From NCBI RefSeq assembly GCF_051622035.1, contig NC_135361.1:7631001-7695000 (forward strand): a stretch of 64,000 nt of DNA, in the 5' to 3' direction. The stretch comes from Arctopsyche grandis (lineage: Eukaryota; Arthropoda; Insecta; Trichoptera; Hydropsychidae). The notes beneath the pieces are model-generated. The model was given only the letters and a program-made list of their open reading frames with translations, did no database searches and had not been told where the DNA came from. Below, one piece after another: positions 57,979-64,000 of the stretch; within the stretch, counting starts at the first letter, position 1, and the number at the start of each line of letters is the position of its first letter. Both the position numbers and the translations under genes were made by a program.

Positions 57979-59105
57979 CAATATATAAAATACTGGCTCA
58001 AAATATATCTAAATGCTGTTTTTATTATCTTAAACTTTTATTACACATGTCTAGTCAAAATAAAAAATAAAATTAAATCGTGCAAAAAAAACACCAAACG
58101 GAGATTAAAATTCATCATCAGTTGTCATATTGTACATTGTATGTATGTATGTACATATGTAAAATATGCAATGCATATCTAAACACAAGGCAGGCGTGTC
58201 CAATATTTTAATAATTTTTCCTCGAAATCTTGAAAGTTGACGACTTCTGCCCGTCAGAAAGACGCCGCCATTGCCGACTCAATAAAATACAGGAAATAAA
58301 AACTTGGAACATTCGCCGAAAACACACCAAAACCGATACACGTACATATGTATGTACGTATAATATGTATAGACAACGTCATCGGCGATGAGGATGACTT
58401 AATTTTCCGAACATTACTATATTTAATTTATATATTTTTTCCCTGATGATACATTTATAAAACCGACTACGTGCCTATATAACACAATATATGTATGTAC
58501 GAGTATTTCGCAACATGGCGCTAAGCGGGTCGACGCGATCAGCACATGGTTGACATAAGTATATGTAAATCGGTGCGAATTTATTATATCGAGTATGACA
58601 AGTTGATATAATATTGTTATGATATTTGCATCCTTTTAAGGGCAACGTTTATCTTGCAGTTTTATTCGCACGTATTCCTCGACCTATATATTGTGTCGGA
58701 CGTTTCGTTTGCGTGTGAAATATTATTCATACGTATGTAAGTTCCCTTTTCATTGTGTCGATTTGCGTACTTGATCATTAATGAGAAATGATGATACATT
58801 GAATATGTCACGATTTTGTGTTACTTATATTATAAAATATATAGAATAAGCTTCATCGTCATCATTTATTTACATTCACTGCTGGATGAAAGCCTCTCCA
58901 ACACGCTTCGATTCGTCCCTGCTTTGGGCAACTCTTTAATCTCATCTCATACATTTTATCTAATTTCATCCACCCGTCTCACTCGTGTTTTTCATTATAT
59001 CAACTACCCTTGTCATACTTCTCACCCACGTATTCCGTTTTCTATCTTTTCTCTTGAACATGCAGCGCTCAATGCTCAAGTTTTCTATCCATACGTCATC
59101 ACTTG
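57979..59105. other. unannotated; TATG microsatellites
   Basis: TATG/TACA runs at 58138-58160 and 58340-58370. The frame 58816-59106 has no support. Confidence 0.4.
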
Positions 59106-59237
59106 ACTTAGGCGTTGGCTTGTTGCTCGTTAAATAACTATAGACCCCTCCATTGCCGTACAAGGCAAGAGAGTAATAAACTTGGTCGACAATTTTGAAC
59201 CATTTTTTGTGCATAAAGCATCGTCACCGATTTTTAA
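59106..59237 (+). repeat. repeat F, single copy
   Basis: Shares GGCGTTGGCT, CTCGTTAAATAACTATAGACC, GAACCATTTTTTGTGC and AAAGCATCGTC with the duplicated repeat at 62607-62877. Confidence 0.7.
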
Positions 59238-59572
59238 TCATCACCAGAGATCGGTGTTGAATGAACGCTTTTCAAATAAAAAATACCGCTTCAATAGTGT
59301 TCAAAGCAAGAAAGCAACAAAGCACGGTTTTGTAAGAAATTGATAAAAGTTATTTTCGCACAAAAACTATTTTTTGTGCGAAAAGCATTCACCAAACACT
59401 TATTTTTGGTCATCACTGGAAAGACACTTTGATCGAAGATTTTTTTTCTTAAGGCAAAGTGACATTTTTTATTTGAAAACGGCAAAGTTTGTTTTTTTAA
59501 CCACTTAATCGCCACGCATTTTTAGAAACCGATTCGATTATTTTATGTATGTGTTTAGTGCCAACTCATGAC
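59238..59572. other. unannotated, repeat-like
   Basis: Contains AAGCACGGTTTTGTAAGAAATTGA, loosely similar to 4750-4790, and a short TTTTTGTGCGAAAAGC inverted pair. The boundaries are unclear. Confidence 0.3.
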
Positions 59573-59700
59573 TAGAGCCCGGAATCTGAAGGGGCTGTTT
59601 ATTGTTCAAAGATTGTAAATGCATTGTTAAAGGTTTGCCGAACCTTTTTTACAAAGCATTTACAACAATTGAACAATAGGCGGCACGTTTCCGGCCCCTA
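59573..59700. mobile_element. 128-bp hAT MITE with perfect target duplication
   Basis: Starts TAGAGCCCGGAATC and ends GTTTCCGGCCCCTA. It is almost entirely self-complementary (TATTGTTCAAAGATTGTAAATGC against the reverse complement of GCATTTACAACAATTGAACAATA). It is flanked by CTCATGAC at 59565-59572 and 59701-59708, the perfect 8-bp duplication expected of hAT. Relatives lie at 12660-12792 and 25112-25252. Confidence 0.93.
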
Positions 59701-59708
59701 CTCATGAC

Positions 59709-62361
59709 ACTACTACCTATTGAATATATAACAAACTAAGGAAAAATATAGACGTTTTTGAATTTCATTAGCATCATAGGATATTTTTAGATGTCACTGT
59801 GAAGTAACCAAAAATAATTTCGAAATGATAAAAATGGGGTTAAAATTGACGGTAAACGTTGGACATATTTTTAGAAGGTTTAAAATTGACATATGTACAT
59901 ACATCATATCAAATTATGTACAAAAACAATTCAATAAATGTCAAATTTTAAATTCAGTTTTAATTAGTTCATTAATCTGTTGAAGTGTATTATATTGTTT
60001 GTATGTACGTACATACATACATATATGAATTTTAGTCGAACATTATACATATGTCGTGTGTACCTGTAAATTCTCACAGTTTGAGTGGCGTTGCGTTTGA
60101 TGCGAGCTTTGTTTTGCATTCAGTTGCAAATGTTTAGAGTTCACGATTGTTTGCTGAAGTAATAATGTTGAGACTTTGCCGCTTCGCCTTAAATGGATTA
60201 AGGTGAGATACCCTTTTAGGGAAATCAAGGCGAGTAGTAAGTAGTAGCGCTTATAGAGTACCTTTCGAGCTAATCGTGAGATGGGAATGTACAGAAAACA
60301 ATATGAACATATAGGTATATGTATAACTACAAGCATACATACTTATATATATCCTCAGGTACTGTTATCAGAATGCGCAGGGTATGGGTATTCATGCTAA
60401 ATATGCGCGGTCTTAGATCAGAACAATGTAATGGTTCCGAGTTTGGTTATAAAACGCGTTTCGGTCTTTCGGTTCCAAAAGGGTGGAAGTTGGAAATGTT
60501 CGACTTTACATGTGCATCCATACAAACATACATACATATATGTATGTATGTACACACGAATGGCATTTCAATGTTATTTAAGATGGAGGCAGGTTTTGAT
60601 GTATCCGCATATGTACATACATCCGTTTCTCGATTTAAACGTTGGATGGGTTTCGCAAAATCGCCATGTTAAATATTGTATGCATGTATGTATGTACATA
60701 TATACATATGTATATAAAAATAGAGGCTTAAATAATGTTTGCAGAATTTGTACCGTGTTTGTATATTTCATTTGAATAAAAATCGATGGAACAAATTGTG
60801 TAAATCGAGGGATGGTGTATTGACTTTCGTCATTCCTCAGGTAAACGCCAATTGAATCATCGCCGTGCCAAATATTGACTCAATTAGAGTATGTATAAAT
60901 AAGGATTTGAAGAGTTTCCGAATTATGTATGTCCAACTGGTGAAAGCGCCCAGCTCTGTCTGGATCAAAATTCGTTAATCGAAGTCAATAAGTTCATCGG
61001 AATCGTGGTTAATTTTCTTTTTATCGCATTGTATTCGTAAAATATTATTACATTACGTATGTATATATGCATAGTCAATTTGATGAAGAATTTTTAAGTC
61101 CATATATGTATATAAACAAATATTTAAACTTTCCTTTTTATGTGTTTGTTGCAACGTTTCTCAGACAAGTTTGATATTAAACAGGTACATACATACATAT
61201 ATCACATTTTATTATTAAACACGTTCATTTTTGTTATGATATGAGTTCCCAAGAATGATCCTTTTATAAAAAAGTGTAAAAATTCACATGCTGTGAATTA
61301 TATATTGGTCCTTACGCCTCGTCCGTTCACACCAGCCTTTGCCCTACGATTATGTTACATTTTAGTTTTGCGCAAACGAACACGTGTATCATTTTTGTTC
61401 TGTCAATTAGAGTAAACGACTAGACAACGCTGGGTCATTATGTTGTTACGAAAACGTTCTTTTGATTGCGATCGTAATAATAATTTCGGAAAATTAGCTT
61501 GGAGACGAGACGAGACGTCCGTGTTTCCTTTATGAAATTTTCTTGCAGTTTTCGACCTTTCAATGATTAAAAAGTATGAATAACTACGTAGATATGTACG
61601 CATATTTACATATAATAATACACTTGTATGTTTACATACATACTATATAGATCATATCTTATACTTCATACGATTTTAAGGGCCATCGGAGAACAAAGCG
61701 TAGTCCGAACCCATAACTTTTAATGATCCTCCCTCTCCTTTTCTAAGTGTTTAGTTATGTGAGTAATAGTTATATAATAGTTAGTCGAAAACAAAGGGAA
61801 TTAATGGACGCCCTTCGAAATGCCAGTGGCTTTTCGACTTGAACGTTCTCTAAGTCTCTACATATCTGTCTAGTGGCAATGACAATGTATGCATGTATGT
61901 ACATACATATATAGTTTCGTAATGGTAGTCATGTATATATGTATGTGCATTTATTTACATATAATATGTTAATCGAGCTTTGTGACTTTGATGTCGACAT
62001 TTCTCGCATGTTTATTGTATGTACATATGTATCTACCTATGGACATACAAATGTGCATACATACATACATAGATCCCGTTATAACGTGACAATACCACTT
62101 GCTCACTCGAGTAAACTTAATTAGAATTAAAATTCGTAGGATGTATGTATGTACATATGTAGGTTCGTGTACTATATGATGAATTATTATTTTTTATCGT
62201 GGTATAATGTTGAAAGTGCCATTAAATCACATATTCGTATAAAAAAGCTAGACGCAGAGATCTGTTGAGTGACCGCTGGTGAATTGATCGTAGGGAAATA
62301 TTACTGTGACAAATTTGTCGGTAGAAGGTATTTGAAGGATTTATTTTATTTTTTATACATA
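59709..62361. other. largely unannotated; many TATG/CATA microsatellites
   Basis: ACATACATATATGTATGTAT-type runs occur at 60531-60553, 60688-60716, 61188-61200, 61888-61910, 62018-62075 and 62140-62162. The frames 60319-60775 lie over such runs and are not supported. A promoter-like CpG block at 61310-61390 is too weak to call. Confidence 0.4.
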
Positions 62362-62420
62362 TACCAGGAAGGCCTTGCAGGTAAACTCCAATGTGCTTTC
62401 CTGGCCAATTACAAACATTA
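62362..62420 (-). mobile_element. SINE family 1, 3'-end fragment
   Basis: CCAGGAAGGC (62364-62373) pairs with GCTTTCCTGG (62395-62404) around AAACTCCAATGTG, followed by CCAATTACAAACATTA: the inverted SINE tail. 5'-truncated. Confidence 0.82.
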
Positions 62421-62606
62421 ATAAACAATTATGTTTATACAGTTTCCTAGAGACAGTGTTATAAACTTGAATTTACGGGAGATATCTTATCCAAGTACTT
62501 AAACTTAATTACTACTAAATACTACTACTAAAATTCGTATTAAAGCTATATCTACGACAGAAAAATCACTTTGTCTGTTGGCTCCATTAGGATAGATGCT
62601 ATGATT
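62421..62606. other. unannotated spacer
   Basis: No supportable feature. Confidence 0.4.
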
Positions 62607-62877
62607 AGTCTTCGGCGTCAGTCTTAGGCTGGGTATTTGTCAATCGTGTTAATTGACAATAATGGTAATTGACAATAGTGAACCATTTTTTGTGCAAAAA
62701 GCATCGTCCCAACGCCGATCTCTGATTATGATTGATCAATAGTCTTCGGCGTTGGCTGGGTGCTAGTCAAATAACAATAGACCACTCCAAATTTTACAAA
62801 TCAGGAGAGCAAAAACGCACGGTTTTCAATAGTGAAACATTTTTTCTGCAATATGCATCGTCCCAACGCCCATCTTT
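62607..62877 (+). repeat. repeat F, tandem duplication with period about 133 bp
   Basis: AGTCTTCGGCGT starts at 62607 and 62740. Each unit continues with a GGCTGGGT block, a TAGTCAAATAAC-type block, GAA.CATTTTTT.TGCAA and GCATCGTCCCAACGCC. The pair CCAACGCCGA...TCGGCGTTGG is inverted. A related single copy lies at 59106-59237. Confidence 0.75.
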
Positions 62878-63063
62878 ATTGATCACAGTTTGTCGATAAT
62901 ACTTTTTTTTACCTGGAATATTGGACTAGTTTTGAGATTAAATATCGATAGTCGATAAATCAGACTAATTAAAAAGTAACACAGTTTTGGTTGAAATGAA
63001 AATAGCACCGTATCGAATATCGACTTTAGTTTTTCCTCATCCCCTAAGAATTATATTGCTAAG
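62878..63063. other. unannotated, ends in a pyrimidine-rich acceptor-like site
   Basis: TTTTTCCTCATCCCCTAAG ends at about 63048, a good 3' splice-site-like tract. Confidence 0.3.
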
Positions 63064-63311
63064 CCCGAATTATCCAACTGTCTCGTCAAATCTACAAACA
63101 ATTAAGTCCAAATCCAGCTGAACATTGGGTTCGTGAGTCACGTCGGCCAGGTGGGTATCAAGTTGACGGGTTCCGCAATCCCCGCTCGGGGTTCCACATT
63201 AGCGAACAACTTTCTAAAAGGATCGATCTAGCATTGTACATACTCGTACATATGAATGTCCATGGGTATGAATATATGTATAATATGTACTCTAAAGTTT
63301 CGAATCAGTGA
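63064..63311 (+). other. candidate coding exon, unknown family
   Basis: A frame without early ATG is open from a TAA at 63060-63062 to TGA at 63309-63311. Its GC-rich first part reads IIQLSRQIYKQLSPNPAEHW, VRESRRPGGYQVDGFRNPRS, GFHISEQLSKRIDL. Acceptor-like CTAAG sites precede it, and an internal donor-like CGGCCAG|GTGGGT lies at about 63150. The last third reads through microsatellite DNA, so the exon probably ends earlier. No family is recognised. Confidence 0.25.
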
Positions 63312-63382
63312 ACAGATCGAGTGATAATTTTCGCACTAGGAGTTGTAAAAATTTTCCGATAGGGTTCAAAGGAAATAGGACT

Positions 63383-63485
63383 ATGGGGGGAGAGGGGGGT
63401 AGGTGGTATACGTATAAGGACCCTTGCGAATCCGCTCGCGTGGGTTTTACGACTCCCAAGGAGTCCATTCGAATCACGCAAAAGG
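63383..63485 (+). CDS. candidate first coding exon (34 codons plus 1 base)
   Basis: ATG in a good context (GGACTATGG, A at -3 and G at +4) opens a frame MGGEGGRWYTYKDPCESARV, GFTTPKESIRITQK, ending at the donor AAAAGG|GTGAGTGCG. The block is GC-rich and G-rich on the plus strand. Without splicing the frame stops five codons later. No family is recognised. The 116-codon minus frame across the same G-rich DNA is Pro/Ser-rich and probably an artefact. Confidence 0.28.
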
Positions 63486-64000
63486 GTGAGTGCGCCCCGT
63501 GACGGTTCAAGGGCCTTATAAGGGAATAGAGGGGGGGATAGGCGTAGGCAGGGGGAAGGGGGTGGATAGGGTACCGCCCTTTTGGGGATATCTATCCAAA
63601 TATTTGCCATCGCGACTACGGAAAACTGTAATTTCACGTGTGTGCTCTCTGACATATTGGTTTTCTCCGGGACAAATGTATTAGATATACAAACAGTTGT
63701 TTAGATGCGAAATGTTTCTTACTTTATATGGGTGTGTTAGAATATGCAAAGCGTGAGTGTCATATGTACATATGTATATATGTATGTAGATGTGAGTGAG
63801 TTAGTTTTTTTTTATTTATTTTGTAATGAGACCAGGTGCGGTTCGTATATAGAAACTGCGGTACTGCAGTACACCAACCAAAGATACTGATGGGTACATG
63901 CAGTATTTAGCCAAGTTGCTACATAAATATGTATATAAATTCATCTCACAGATTAGATGTAATTTCATTAGCTACGAAGAGAAAAGTATTTCGAGTTGTA
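63486..64000. other. G-rich stretch then unannotated end of window
   Basis: 63527-63575 has GGGGGGGATAGG- and GGGGGAAGGGGGTGG-type runs. 63600-64000 is A+T-rich with TATG repeats. Confidence 0.4.

Noticed and set aside
60319..60775. 117- and 114-codon overlapping plus-strand ORFs
   Set aside because: Both read through TATG/CATA microsatellites (Tyr-Ile-His-Thr runs).
63305..63655. 116-codon minus-strand ORF rich in Pro and Ser
   Set aside because: Complement of a G-rich low-complexity tract; no start context, splice sites or domain.

Overview
The window reads as nuclear DNA of an arthropod, most likely an insect. It is strongly A+T-rich and full of short ACATATGTATGT-type runs. It carries tRNA-headed SINEs, many small transposons with terminal inverted repeats (hAT, piggyBac-like and Harbinger-like), one Helitron-like piece and a decayed hAT transposase. 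There are no operons, ribosome-binding sites or long prokaryote-style ORFs. The species cannot be named from what is visible.

No complete protein-coding gene can be demonstrated. The longest open frame is 142 codons, and most open frames are chance frames in A+T-rich DNA. The window is best read as intergenic or intronic sequence of a large locus, crowded with transposon remains. A few GC- and CpG-richer islands combine an open frame with a good splice donor and could be single exons: 15468-15675 (-), 15880-15936 (+), 36736-37155 (+), 39975-40436 (-), 45980-46114 (+), 56635-56764 (-), 63064-63311 (+) and 63383-63485 (+). A compact island at 43788-43944 holds two overlapping short ORFs on the minus strand. 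None belongs to a family I recognise, so all are given at low confidence.

Layout. 0-9 kb: a 149-bp tandem duplication, hAT-like ends, a 284-bp TAA-flanked inverted-repeat element and two LTR-like copies. 9-19 kb: shuffled copies of an old repeat, a duplicated block holding interspersed family A with a nested 133-bp hAT MITE, a LINE/SINE-type 3' stem-loop, a CpG-rich possible promoter region and a Helitron-like element. 20-26 kb: a second family A copy carrying two nested insertions, a 138-bp MITE, and a near-perfect fold-back next to a long (TA)n tract, with perfect CRE palindromes. 29-34 kb: SINEs, a 790-bp hAT element with a SINE inside it, a hAT transposase pseudogene, and an inverted-repeat element with telomere-like sequence in its core. 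34-51 kb: mostly unannotatable A+T-rich DNA with candidate exons and another family A copy. 51-60 kb: three SINEs of family 1, two of family 2, a nested inverted-repeat element, a TTAA-flanked piggyBac-like element abutting another inverted-repeat family, and a 128-bp hAT MITE with a perfect 8-bp target-site duplication. 60-64 kb: a 133-bp duplicated repeat and a G-rich stretch with two candidate exons.

The strongest results are the nested insertions. Several can be checked internally, because another copy of the host repeat in the same window supplies the empty site. A conserved 3' stem-loop in the SINE-like repeats, whose stem pairing survives with a completely different sequence at 14285-14330, is also notable.
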